A stretch of 10,148 bases of DNA from Nitrospirota bacterium (GCA_015233485.1 JADFXO010000122.1:1-10148); one strand, 5' to 3'. Positions 1 through 5,821 are shown, counted from the stretch's first letter. Notes: a model not told the origin generated them from the sequence alone. A program made the numbers and translations.

Positions 1-344
1 AAAAAAGCTGGGGACAGTGGACAACATACGGCGGCGGGGGATACTGGTTCAATCCCGGTGACAATAATAAAAACTACCGGTTTGCTGGCTGGCTGCTGCA
101 GCGGGAGATTTCAAAGACGCTGACGCTTGGCGCCGAAATATTTAATACCTCATCCAAGGCAAAAGGAGAAAGCGGCGAAACAGGGTTTAACATTGGAGGT
201 TCTATTAATCTGACTGAAGAATATCATATTATCTTTTCGGCGGGACGTGATATAAACGGCCCTAATACCATGCTTACATACCTTGCCTTTCAGTGGACGT
301 TCGGCCCAAAGGATGACAAAAAAGAAGAGAAAGAGGTAAAATGA
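1..344 (+). CDS. Outer-membrane beta-barrel channel-like protein, C-terminal fragment
   Basis: This is the 3' end of a gene that begins before the window; the frame is open from position 3 to the TGA at 342-344. The visible 113 residues alternate hydrophobic/aromatic and polar residues as beta-strands do (for example FAGWLLQREISKTLTLGAEI and the late strand TYLAFQWTFG). Short Gly/Asn/Asp turns separate them, including NPGDNNKN and AGRDINGPN. This matches the last strands of an outer-membrane barrel, most like the transporter family annotated as 'putative MetA-pathway of phenol degradation', whose members often end in a strand of the type TYxxFQWTFGP. A charged tail (KDDKKEEKEVK) follows the last strand, which is a little unusual for a barrel protein ending in an aromatic residue. 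Substrate is unknown. Barrel assignment is fairly sure; the family name is tentative. Confidence 0.65.
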   Translation, partial: KSWGQWTTYGGGGYWFNPGDNNKNYRFAGWLLQREISKTLTLGAEIFNTSSKAKGESGETGFNIGGSINLTEEYHIIFSAGRDINGPNTMLTYLAFQWTFGPKDDKKEEKEVK

Positions 345-384
345 ATATGCCTAAGTGTGATTAAATTAATGACAGCGGGGCGAT

Positions 385-391
385 AAAGAGG
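385..391 (+). promoter_or_regulatory. Ribosome binding site of the 62-residue protein
   Basis: AAAGAGG lies 6 bases before the ATG at 398 and fixes that start. It supports this short frame as a real gene. Confidence 0.6.
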
Positions 392-397
392 TATAAA

Positions 398-586
398 ATG
401 GAAAAAAAGGTTAAAAGGGTTGTTTATAAAGTACAGTGCGCCAAAAATCCTGAGCATATTTTCGATAAGACATTCGAAATCGAAGAAGGCACTGATAACG
501 TAGAGTCGAAGGCCGAGGCGTGGTGTCCACACTGCGGTACTGACGATATGGTTGAGGTTACCGTCAAGGGCAGGCTTGTCCCGTAG
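398..586 (+). CDS. Small hypothetical protein with a CPHC knuckle (62 residues)
   Basis: Not recognised as a named family. The protein is hydrophilic and has no signal peptide or membrane segment. Residues 5-13 and 50-58 read as beta-strands. Cys14 and His20 (in CAKNPEH) precede a WCPHCG knuckle with Cys43 and Cys46, so a small zinc-ribbon-like fold with Cys14, Cys43, Cys46 and perhaps His20 or His45 as ligands is plausible. An acidic segment (IEEGTDNVES) links the two halves. It starts 53 bases after the upstream barrel gene in the same direction, with a good Shine-Dalgarno sequence and no terminator between, so it may be cotranscribed. Function unknown; a regulatory or adaptor role would be a guess. 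Confidence is in its being a gene, not in any function. Confidence 0.65.
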   Translation: MEKKVKRVVYKVQCAKNPEHIFDKTFEIEEGTDNVESKAEAWCPHCGTDDMVEVTVKGRLVP

Positions 587-628
587 GAATGACTGATTTA
601 GGAGTTCATGTGTGCTGTCTTGTCTGTC

Positions 629-648
629 ATTCCTGCGAAAGCAGGAAT
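629..648. repeat. Short hairpin repeat ATTCCTGC-GAAA-GCAGGAAT
   Basis: A perfect 8-base inverted repeat closed by a GAAA tetraloop, flanked by TGTC on the left and CCAG on the right. The motif with these flanks is known as a dispersed REP-like intergenic element in many bacterial genomes, where its translation gives spurious FWIPAFAGMT peptides. Only one copy is seen in this window, so its repeat status here rests on general knowledge. It could form a stable RNA hairpin downstream of the 62-residue gene, but no T-tract follows it. Confidence 0.7.
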
Positions 649-913
649 CCAGAACATGAAATTTCTACTGCATTTTTTCTCGTTTGCCTTTTCTAATGCG
701 TTTGCCCTGGCTTCACCGCCGCCTGATGGAACAAAACAACTCCCTGTGCCGGTTAAGAACACGTTTATAGTTGTCGTGATATAGATTAGATAGGAAAACG
801 CAAGGGAAAAATAAGGGACAAGGGAAAAGGAAGGGAAAGAGGAAGTGGAAAGCGGCGGAGCAGCAGGCTTAGGTAAAAACTCGGGAAGTCCAACGACGCC
901 CTGCGTGATAAGC

Positions 914-957
914 ATTTGTCCTACCGGTTTGACGAATCTATAGCCGGTAGGACAAAT
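914..957. repeat. Perfect 14-base inverted repeat downstream of the lectin gene
   Basis: Arms ATTTGTCCTACCGG (914-927) and CCGGTAGGACAAAT (944-957) match perfectly around a 16-base spacer. It sits 37 bases beyond the stop of the minus-strand lectin gene, where a transcription terminator would be expected. No run of T follows on either strand, so it is not a canonical intrinsic terminator. It may instead be a REP-like element, a mini-transposon end pair or an RNA-stabilising hairpin. Confidence 0.7.
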
Positions 958-994
958 ACCCTCCTATGTTTTATAAATGGTTTGCCCCTTTTGC

Positions 995-2386
995 TTACTT
1001 CCAGAACGCATTATTAGTGGACAAAACACCGCCAGAATATACATTCGCAAGTCCATTAGTAAATGTATATATGGACCCTACTCCTACATAGGCAGTACCA
1101 TCATAAGCGCTCTGGTAGCCTAAAGTTGATACGGCCGTACCGTCATAGATATATAAAAATCCATCTGGCCATGCTACAAGGGCAGTACCATTGTTGAACC
1201 CCTGGACATAGTATACACCAGATGTTGCTAATCCTTGTGTCAGGCCACCATACAGGCCGCCATAATACGAAGCACCTGTAGTGTAGAATTGACCAATCAC
1301 CTGGCTTGCATTCATCATGTCAGTGAATGTCTTCCAATATAGACCCGTAGAATACCACTGTCCACCGGCAGATAAGAGAATAGACCCATCTGACCAGGCT
1401 ACAAGGAAACCACCACTGGCTAACCCCTGGGCATAGTACATGCTGCCGTTATATGTGTATGCCGCAAAGCTGCCATATGGTGTACCAAAGTAGGAGGAAA
1501 GTGAGTAAAGTGCAGTTAAGGCAAGGTTATAGTCTGCCGTAACCGAAGTAACACTCAGATTTTTAATTTCGTGTATGTTGGTTGAGCCGCCCGTTCCTGC
1601 TGAAAAACCAATCTTGAATGTCCCGGGCATTACACTCTGCCCAAGCGCCGTTGAAATGTCGTAATTGTTAATTACCGTTTTGCCATTAAGGACAACGGTA
1701 ATTTTATAATTGAGAATGGTAATAGTTACAGTGTTTGCAGCTGATCTGCTGCCTGTCTGTATCGTAGCGGGCGCATTCGTTAGAAAGTTATATCCCATCA
1801 ACTTATTGCCTGAACCACGAATAACGACCGAGTTTGGCGTAATTCCCTTACAACTTGGGTTACAAGTCCCAACATAGGAGCTGCTGAAATAACCCCCTTC
1901 ATCAAATCCTATACCGACATAACCATTTGTTGCGCCGTTAGAGCCGGCAGAAACGTTGGAGGCATATCCGAGCGCCCCACCAGATGCGCCTGTGGTTATA
2001 TTAGCCGCTGTTGTGGCGCCATCAATAAGATAAAATGCTAAACCATCCGCCCCGGTGCCGCCATAAGAGGCATAGGTGAATGAAACCTGAACAGACTGTC
2101 CGCTTGTAAATGCCGTACCGTAGACGGCTGAACCAGCCTGATTTTTTGTCACGTTATCGGTAAGTCTTAGCCATCCACTCCCACCAGTAACATTGTCTAC
2201 ACCACCGCCGGCGGCGGTCAATTTTGCATTACCCGACAATGTCCATCCCGAGGCCGTCGATTTCGTAAATGTTTCATTATCAACTGTGGTGTCACACCTT
2301 GCCGTGGAAGTTGTGCATATCAGTGCCAATGCAATAACCAACGAAAATACTGTTACTATCCCCAACAATTTCCTATAGGTAACCAT
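995..2386 (-). CDS. Secreted L-type-lectin-domain protein with C-terminal repeats
   Basis: A 463-residue exported protein. Residues 1-30 form a signal peptide (basic VTYRK, then a hydrophobic stretch to about 25, cleavage likely near 29-31). Residues about 33-282 look like a bacterial legume-type (L-type) lectin beta-sandwich. The signature strands are ADGLAFYLIDG (113-123, Asp114 as likely metal/sugar ligand), GYVGIGFDEGG (155-165, Asp162) and the closing PGTFKIGFSAGTGGSTN. Cys175 and Cys179 may form a disulphide. Residues about 290-463 carry two copies of a roughly 75-residue repeat centred on YYAQGLASGGFLVAWSDG (317-334) and YYVQGFNNGTALVAWPDG (392-409), rich in Tyr, Gly and Trp. It probably binds carbohydrate at the cell surface or in the matrix. 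No PEP-CTERM or LPXTG-like sorting tail is present. The start is set by a strong AGGAGGAG site 5 bases upstream. The gene stands alone on the minus strand. Confidence 0.82.
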   Translation of the reverse strand: MVTYRKLLGIVTVFSLVIALALICTTSTARCDTTVDNETFTKSTASGWTLSGNAKLTAAGGGVDNVTGGSGWLRLTDNVTKNQAGSAVYGTAFTSGQSVQVSFTYASYGGTGADGLAFYLIDGATTAANITTGASGGALGYASNVSAGSNGATNGYVGIGFDEGGYFSSSYVGTCNPSCKGITPNSVVIRGSGNKLMGYNFLTNAPATIQTGSRSAANTVTITILNYKITVVLNGKTVINNYDISTALGQSVMPGTFKIGFSAGTGGSTNIHEIKNLSVTSVTADYNLALTALYSLSSYFGTPYGSFAAYTYNGSMYYAQGLASGGFLVAWSDGSILLSAGGQWYSTGLYWKTFTDMMNASQVIGQFYTTGASYYGGLYGGLTQGLATSGVYYVQGFNNGTALVAWPDGFLYIYDGTAVSTLGYQSAYDGTAYVGVGSIYTFTNGLANVYSGGVLSTNNAFWK

Positions 2387-2390
2387 AACA

Positions 2391-2398
2391 CTCCTCCT
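2391..2398 (-). promoter_or_regulatory. Strong ribosome binding site of the lectin gene
   Basis: On the minus strand this reads AGGAGGAG, ending 4-5 bases before the ATG (2386-2384). It is one of the strongest translation signals in the window and fixes the lectin start. Confidence 0.8.
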
Positions 2399-2811
2399 GA
2401 AGTTTTTTTTAAGCTCAAAGAGCCATGTCAGGCAGCTTACTAAATTATGGAAGATTTTGTCAAGACAGCAATTCTCATGAAAAAGAAAGTAGGCATAATT
2501 AAGGGGTGCAAAGGGGAAAGAAGGCTATTTTTCGCAAAGATCATGGCAACGGCTGTCATAATGTTGGCGCTTTTAATAAGATATTCCTCTATAATGTACC
2601 TGAAATGGCCATTATCTCTGGTAGATGTCAAAATAATGACGTCAGATTTTTTGCTTATCTTTATAATATATTTATTTGTGAAGATAAAAAACCATCTGTC
2701 CTTTGGCGCCTTACGGCAAGTGTTTTCCTATACCCTTCGTAAAAATTCCACCAAAACCTTAAATGTATGCCGCGTCTTACTTTGATGGTGGATTTAGGTT
2801 ATATTATAGGC
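2399..2811. other. AT-rich region without a convincing gene
   Basis: Two overlapping plus-strand frames (2447-2785 and 2506-2742) and one minus-strand frame are open here, but none has a good ribosome binding site or a recognisable motif. The 2447 frame has a hydrophobic, membrane-like composition (for example FLLIFIIYLFVKI), as AT-rich random sequence often does. An imperfect inverted repeat (TCCACCA 2747-2753 against TGGTGGA 2786-2792) lies just before the promoter of the next gene. The promoter of the lectin gene should lie at the left end of this stretch, but I could not place it with confidence. Confidence 0.4.
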
Positions 2812-2841
2812 TTGACCGGCACGCGGTGAATTAATTATTAT
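2812..2841 (+). promoter_or_regulatory. Predicted sigma-70-type promoter for the 110-residue gene and rlmB
   Basis: TTGACC (2812-2817) and TATTAT (2836-2841) each match the consensus at five of six positions and are 18 bases apart. Transcription would start near 2848 and give a leader of about 20-25 bases containing the ribosome binding site. Confidence 0.5.
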
Positions 2842-2856
2842 TCAGATATGCTTGTT

Positions 2857-2862
2857 AGGAGG
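2857..2862 (+). promoter_or_regulatory. Ribosome binding site AGGAGG
   Basis: A perfect AGGAGG lies 8 bases before the ATG at 2871 and decides that start. Confidence 0.8.
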
Positions 2863-2870
2863 TAGGTCAT

Positions 2871-3203
2871 ATGGAAATAGACGTAAGCATTGACGGCAAA
2901 TCCCTCTCAATAGATATAGAAAATCCATATAAGGCCGATTTGCCCAAGGTGGCAAAGGAAATCGCTGATTTCGGCGGCAAGATGGGCACAGAATTATCGA
3001 ACCTTGATATCAAGGGTCTGCTTGTGAGGATGATAAAGGGCGTTGCGGGCTGCGAACACGGCTGTCCGGCCGACGCAAAGAGCCTTGTATACCATGGATA
3101 CGGCCAGTTTAAGATGAGCTATGTAGATGGGGGGATATTGTCGGCCTCTTGTGAGCTTCAAGACAAGAGGTCTTTAGAGTTGAAGGTTTTCCCGGGATTC
3201 TAG
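2871..3203 (+). CDS. Conserved-looking hypothetical protein with CEHGCPADA motif (110 residues)
   Basis: I do not recognise the family. The cytosolic-looking protein opens with beta-strands (MEIDVSIDGKSLSIDI), then a helical stretch (residues about 25-58) that is amphipathic near IKGLLVRMIKGVA. A Cys-rich turn CEHGCPADA follows (Cys61, His63, Cys65), and further beta-strands (FKMSYVDGGILSASCELQ, with Cys93) finish the protein. The tight Cys-x-His-x-Cys arrangement suggests metal binding or a redox-active site, which is inference. It has its own promoter and an excellent ribosome binding site. Only 2 bases separate it from rlmB, so the two are almost certainly cotranscribed and perhaps translationally coupled. 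A link to rRNA modification or translation is possible from context only. Confidence is in the gene; function is unknown. Confidence 0.75.
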   Translation: MEIDVSIDGKSLSIDIENPYKADLPKVAKEIADFGGKMGTELSNLDIKGLLVRMIKGVAGCEHGCPADAKSLVYHGYGQFKMSYVDGGILSASCELQDKRSLELKVFPGF

Positions 3204-3205
3204 GC

Positions 3206-3961
3206 GTGCCGGATTCCAAAATGCCCGGGGGGGGCGGCAACTGGATATATGGCCTTAATCCGGTCATAGAGGCCTTGCTCTCCGATAAGGGCTGTGTGTC
3301 TGTCGTATGCGTCGGGAAAACCTGCAAAAGTCTGGAAAAACTCACCACTTGCGCGGCTATAAAATCCGTACCCGTAAATATCGTCGGCAAAAACTATTTT
3401 GACAGATTTGGAAACGTCTCCCATCAGGGCGTGTGCGCGTTAATAGAAAGGAGGAATTTCCTGTCTATTGATGAGCTAATACGGAAGGCTCCACCTGATC
3501 CGGTTTTTATTATTCTGGACGAGATAGAGGACCCGGGGAATTTTGGCGCTATACTAAGAACGGCCGAGTGTGCCGGCGTGGATGGGGTAATCTTTCAGAT
3601 GCGGCGTAACGCGGGGATAACCGGCGTAGTTGAGAAGACATCGTGCGGGGCGGCCGGGCTTGTGCCGCTGTGTGTCATATCGAATATCAAAAATGCAATC
3701 AGGGCTTTGAAAGAACAGGATGTCCTGATTTGCGGGGCGGACTCAGATACGGGCGTGTCTGTATGGGAGGCTGATTTTACCTCATCAACGGCCTTCGTGC
3801 TTGGCTCCGAGGGGCGGGGGTTGAGAAGGACGGTCATAGAGCTTTGTGATGTTACCGTCAATATCCCGTTATATGGGAAAATCAAATCGCTGAATGTCTC
3901 CGTTGCCGCCGGTATTTTATTGTACGAACGTAAGAGGCAGGATGAAATAAAAAAAAAATAA
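3206..3961 (+). CDS. rlmB: 23S rRNA (guanosine-2'-O)-methyltransferase, RlmB/TrmH family
   Basis: A SPOUT-class S-adenosylmethionine-dependent 2'-O-ribose methyltransferase; family members modify a 23S rRNA guanosine (G2251 in E. coli). Residues 13-80 form the N-terminal RNA-binding substrate domain (NWIYGLNPVIEALL, ending at HQGVCALIE). The catalytic SpoU domain shows all three motifs: DEIEDPGNFGAILRTAE with Asn112 and Arg118; FVLGSEGRGLRR with Glu202; and SLNVSVAAGILLYE with Asn230, which build the trefoil knot and cofactor site. Length (251 residues) is normal. The start is uncertain: GTG at 3206, or ATG at 3221 (five codons later), both with weak ribosome binding sites, consistent with coupling to the upstream gene 2 bases away. 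A run of eight G (3227-3234) follows the starts, and nine A precede the stop. Another TrmH-family specificity (for example tRNA) cannot be excluded. Confidence 0.88.
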   Translation: MPDSKMPGGGGNWIYGLNPVIEALLSDKGCVSVVCVGKTCKSLEKLTTCAAIKSVPVNIVGKNYFDRFGNVSHQGVCALIERRNFLSIDELIRKAPPDPVFIILDEIEDPGNFGAILRTAECAGVDGVIFQMRRNAGITGVVEKTSCGAAGLVPLCVISNIKNAIRALKEQDVLICGADSDTGVSVWEADFTSSTAFVLGSEGRGLRRTVIELCDVTVNIPLYGKIKSLNVSVAAGILLYERKRQDEIKKK

Positions 3962-3988
3962 TCGGCAAGGCACGGCATTAATAAAACA

Positions 3989-4018
3989 TGTACAATTTTT
4001 TTTCAAATGTGGTATAAT
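3989..4018 (+). promoter_or_regulatory. Extended -10 promoter of the two-component operon
   Basis: A perfect TATAAT (4013-4018) is preceded by TGG, giving the extended -10 form TGN-TATAAT. A weak -35 candidate, TGTACA (3989-3994), lies 18 bases upstream across a T-rich spacer. Transcription would start near 4025, leaving a leader of about 80 bases. Confidence 0.65.
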
Positions 4019-4053
4019 TAGTCAAAAGCGGGTTACTACTCTTACTATTCAAG

Positions 4054-4098
4054 GACGCAAGGATGGTGCAAGGATGGTGAAAAGACGCAAGGATGGTG
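4054..4098 (+). repeat. Triple GCAAGGATGGTG repeat in the leader of the response regulator gene
   Basis: Three exact copies of GCAAGGATGGTG lie at 4057-4068, 4068-4079 (sharing one base) and 4087-4098. The first and third also share the longer GACGCAAGGATGGTG. Each copy carries a ribosome-binding-like AAGGA and an ATG-GTG. The reading frame from the ATG at 4074 codes for an 11-residue peptide (MVKRRKDGGKI) whose TGA at 4107-4109 overlaps the start codon of the response regulator at 4106. The frame from 4063 gives MVQGW; that from 4093 gives MVEKYDG. Confidence 0.75.
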
Positions 4099-4105
4099 GA
4101 AAAAT

Positions 4106-4747
4106 ATGATGGATGACAACCAAATGGCCGGCAGGACAGAAACTTCCCATAATGTGCTTATCGTGGAAGACGACACCGCGCTGCGAAAGCAGGTTTGCTT
4201 TGCCGTCGAAAAGCATTATACCGTTTACGAGGCGCAAAATCGAAGAGAGGCGGTTCGCGCTCTCAAAAACGCGGACATGTCTGTGGCAATCCTTGATCTT
4301 GGGCTTCCTCCGGCATCAAACACGCCCGATGAGGGTCTGAAGATTATCGACTATATTGCGGAGAACACCGAGACAAAGATACTTGTCCTCACAGGGCAAG
4401 ACAGCGAAGACGTGACGGCGGCCTCAATAAGGCGCGGGGTTTTTGACTATATAGCCAAGCCCGTCAACATGGAAAAAGTAATTTACGCCATCGAAAGGGC
4501 AATTCTTTTCAGGGAGTCCGAACAAAGGATCAGTGAGGACGGCGTAAAACAGATATATGTCAGCGCCAAGCTTGGCGACGGCCTGCAGTCAATCAGAGAG
4601 GAGGCCGAGAGGAAGCTAATCCGCAAGGTACTTCTTGAAAACAATTACAATATCTACAAGTCTGCCAAGATAATTGGCATAAGGCGGGAGAACCTCTACT
4701 ATTTCATCAAAAAATTCGGCTGGAAAATAATGAGGAATGCCGTTTAA
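4106..4747 (+). CDS. Response regulator: REC domain plus Fis-type DNA-binding domain
   Basis: A 213-residue two-component regulator. The receiver domain (about 16-133) has the acidic pair Asp22/Asp23 in VLIVEDD, phospho-acceptor Asp64 in AILDLGLP, the switch Thr96 in VLTG and the invariant Lys118 in YIAKP. After a linker rich in charged residues, residues about 166-208 form a Fis/HTH_8 helix-turn-helix (RKVLLENNYNIYKSAKIIGI, then RRENLYYFIKKFGW), the type found at the C-terminus of NtrC-like activators. No sigma-54 AAA+ domain separates the two parts, so it should act as a simple DNA-binding regulator, as in the RegA/ActR group. It precedes and overlaps the histidine kinase gene by 11 bases, its likely partner. 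An extended -10 promoter lies upstream. ATG 4106 or 4109 could both serve; no clean ribosome binding site sits at standard distance except the repeat copies. Confidence 0.88.
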   Translation: MMDDNQMAGRTETSHNVLIVEDDTALRKQVCFAVEKHYTVYEAQNRREAVRALKNADMSVAILDLGLPPASNTPDEGLKIIDYIAENTETKILVLTGQDSEDVTAASIRRGVFDYIAKPVNMEKVIYAIERAILFRESEQRISEDGVKQIYVSAKLGDGLQSIREEAERKLIRKVLLENNYNIYKSAKIIGIRRENLYYFIKKFGWKIMRNAV

Positions 4748-5819
4748 GGACAACCCGGCGGTACTTGTCTGTGCGGTAGCTGCCGCATGTGCGGCTGCCG
4801 TGTGCGCGGTCTGTTATCTAAGGGTGCTGAGAACAAGCAGATTCGCGCGTGTCATTCTTGAGTTGTCGGATTTGAATGAGCGCGTGCAGTATGATGCGGC
4901 TGCGTTCTTATTTGAAATCCCTGTTTATCTTAAAAAAATAAGGGTCAGGGATTTTGCCTACAACGTCTGCCATGGGGGGGCAAGTTTTAAGAAGGAGCTG
5001 ACAGGCGCTGATGTCTTTATCATCAAGTCCTATGACGACGGGGACTTGAGGGTGTCCTTTACGCTTGTGCCGTCTTTTTCCAGAGGAGCCTTAAAGACAC
5101 TCTACGCATTAGTGCTGGAGCATATTTTTTTGATTATCAGGCAGGACATGCTGATGAAAATCAGGACGCTTAGTGATACCTTCACAAACGTCTTAAAGGT
5201 TCAGGTCTTCGTGCAGCATGACATTAAGAACATCGCACAGTTTATCCAGACGTCTTACTATAACCTTCAAAACCTGAAGGACGAGGCCGATGAACTACGA
5301 TATGTGAGGTATTTAAAGGACTCCTACTCTCCGCTGATGTTAAAGGCGAATAAGATAATAAACACGCTGAATCTGAGGCCTTCTGATAAGCAGCCCACTA
5401 TGATGACAATCAAAATTGAGGATGTGCTGCAACAGTTGATCAGCCTGTACCATTTACAATGTGAAGTCAGGGGGAAGGGGTCGGTTTACGCCAACGAGGG
5501 GACGATTTTTTTGATATTTGACAATTTAGTAAAGAACATGTACGATAAATACCTTGAAGAGGAGTTGGAATTATCGATAGAGATAGTTGACGAGGCCGGC
5601 AAGATAAGGGTCTGCGCCTTTGACACGGGAAGTCCTATTGCAGATATTGAAAAGATATTCGAGCCGTTTTATTCCACAAAATCCGGGGGCAGCGGCATAG
5701 GTCTTTTTCAGGTCAGGGCGCATGCCAGTAAACTGGGAGGCACGGTAACCGCGCGAAACGTCGAAAACGGGGTCATATTTGAAATAACCCTGCCGAAATC
5801 CCACCCCCCCGATGGGTAA
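4737..5819 (+). CDS. Membrane-anchored sensor histidine kinase with HDIKN motif
   Basis: A 360-residue kinase, presumed partner of the preceding regulator. Residues 8-28 form a single Ala/Cys/Val-rich membrane helix right at the N-terminus. There is no sizeable periplasmic domain and no PAS, GAF or HAMP segment I can recognise, so residues about 40-150 are an unclassified cytoplasmic sensor region. The dimerisation helix has phospho-acceptor His161 in QHDIKN, the HDxKN style seen in kinases such as PrsK of PEP-CTERM systems. The ATPase domain shows an N-box (DNLVKNMYDKY, Asn267), G1 (FDTGSP, Asp296), an F-box (IFEPFYSTK) and G2 (GGSGIGL, from Gly317), and ends GVIFEITLP. It starts inside the end of the regulator gene with almost no spacing to GAGG, implying translational coupling. 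Tracts of seven G (4974-4980) and seven C (5804-5810) lie in the gene. The signal sensed is unknown. Confidence 0.88.
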   Translation: MPFKDNPAVLVCAVAAACAAAVCAVCYLRVLRTSRFARVILELSDLNERVQYDAAAFLFEIPVYLKKIRVRDFAYNVCHGGASFKKELTGADVFIIKSYDDGDLRVSFTLVPSFSRGALKTLYALVLEHIFLIIRQDMLMKIRTLSDTFTNVLKVQVFVQHDIKNIAQFIQTSYYNLQNLKDEADELRYVRYLKDSYSPLMLKANKIINTLNLRPSDKQPTMMTIKIEDVLQQLISLYHLQCEVRGKGSVYANEGTIFLIFDNLVKNMYDKYLEEELELSIEIVDEAGKIRVCAFDTGSPIADIEKIFEPFYSTKSGGSGIGLFQVRAHASKLGGTVTARNVENGVIFEITLPKSHPPDG

Positions 5820-5821
5820 TC

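Larger units (their letters stand above)
587..994. other. Gene-poor region with repeats and possible degraded coding sequence
   Basis: No convincing gene is seen here. It contains a short hairpin repeat (629-648), a purine-rich tract with four AAGGGA copies (802-836) and a perfect 14-base inverted repeat (914-957). A 42-codon frame at 656-784 begins like a signal peptide (MKFLLHFFSFAFSNAFALAS), but it has no clear ribosome binding site and stops soon after. The same frame then reads through further stops, so this may be decayed coding sequence. The minus-strand frame across 598-915 reads the hairpin repeat as WIPAFAGMT, a well-known artefact of this repeat type, and is not a gene. Confidence 0.5.

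Noticed and set aside
598..915. Minus-strand frame of 105 codons containing WIPAFAGMT
   Set aside because: The peptide is the translation of a dispersed hairpin repeat, there is no ribosome binding site, and the rest is low-complexity purine/pyrimidine sequence.
2444..2471. Promoter for the lectin gene on the minus strand (CATAAT with a weak TTGCTG)
   Set aside because: The -35 matches at only three positions, and a better TTGACA match at 2463-2458 is only 8 bases from the -10, too close to pair with it.
2447..2785. Plus-strand hydrophobic frame of 112 codons and the overlapping frame at 2506-2742
   Set aside because: No ribosome binding site, no recognised motif, and the composition is what AT-rich sequence gives. 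Kept only as part of the intergenic description.
3940..4000. Intrinsic terminator after rlmB, from the A-run and the T-run at 3996-4003
   Set aside because: No stable GC-rich hairpin directly precedes the T-run; the T-run is better read as the spacer of the promoter at 3989-4018.
4051..4100. Possible cyclic-di-GMP (GEMM) riboswitch suggested by GACGCAAGG
   Set aside because: The conserved GEMM core and paired stems are not present; the string is explained by the simple GCAAGGATGGTG repeats.
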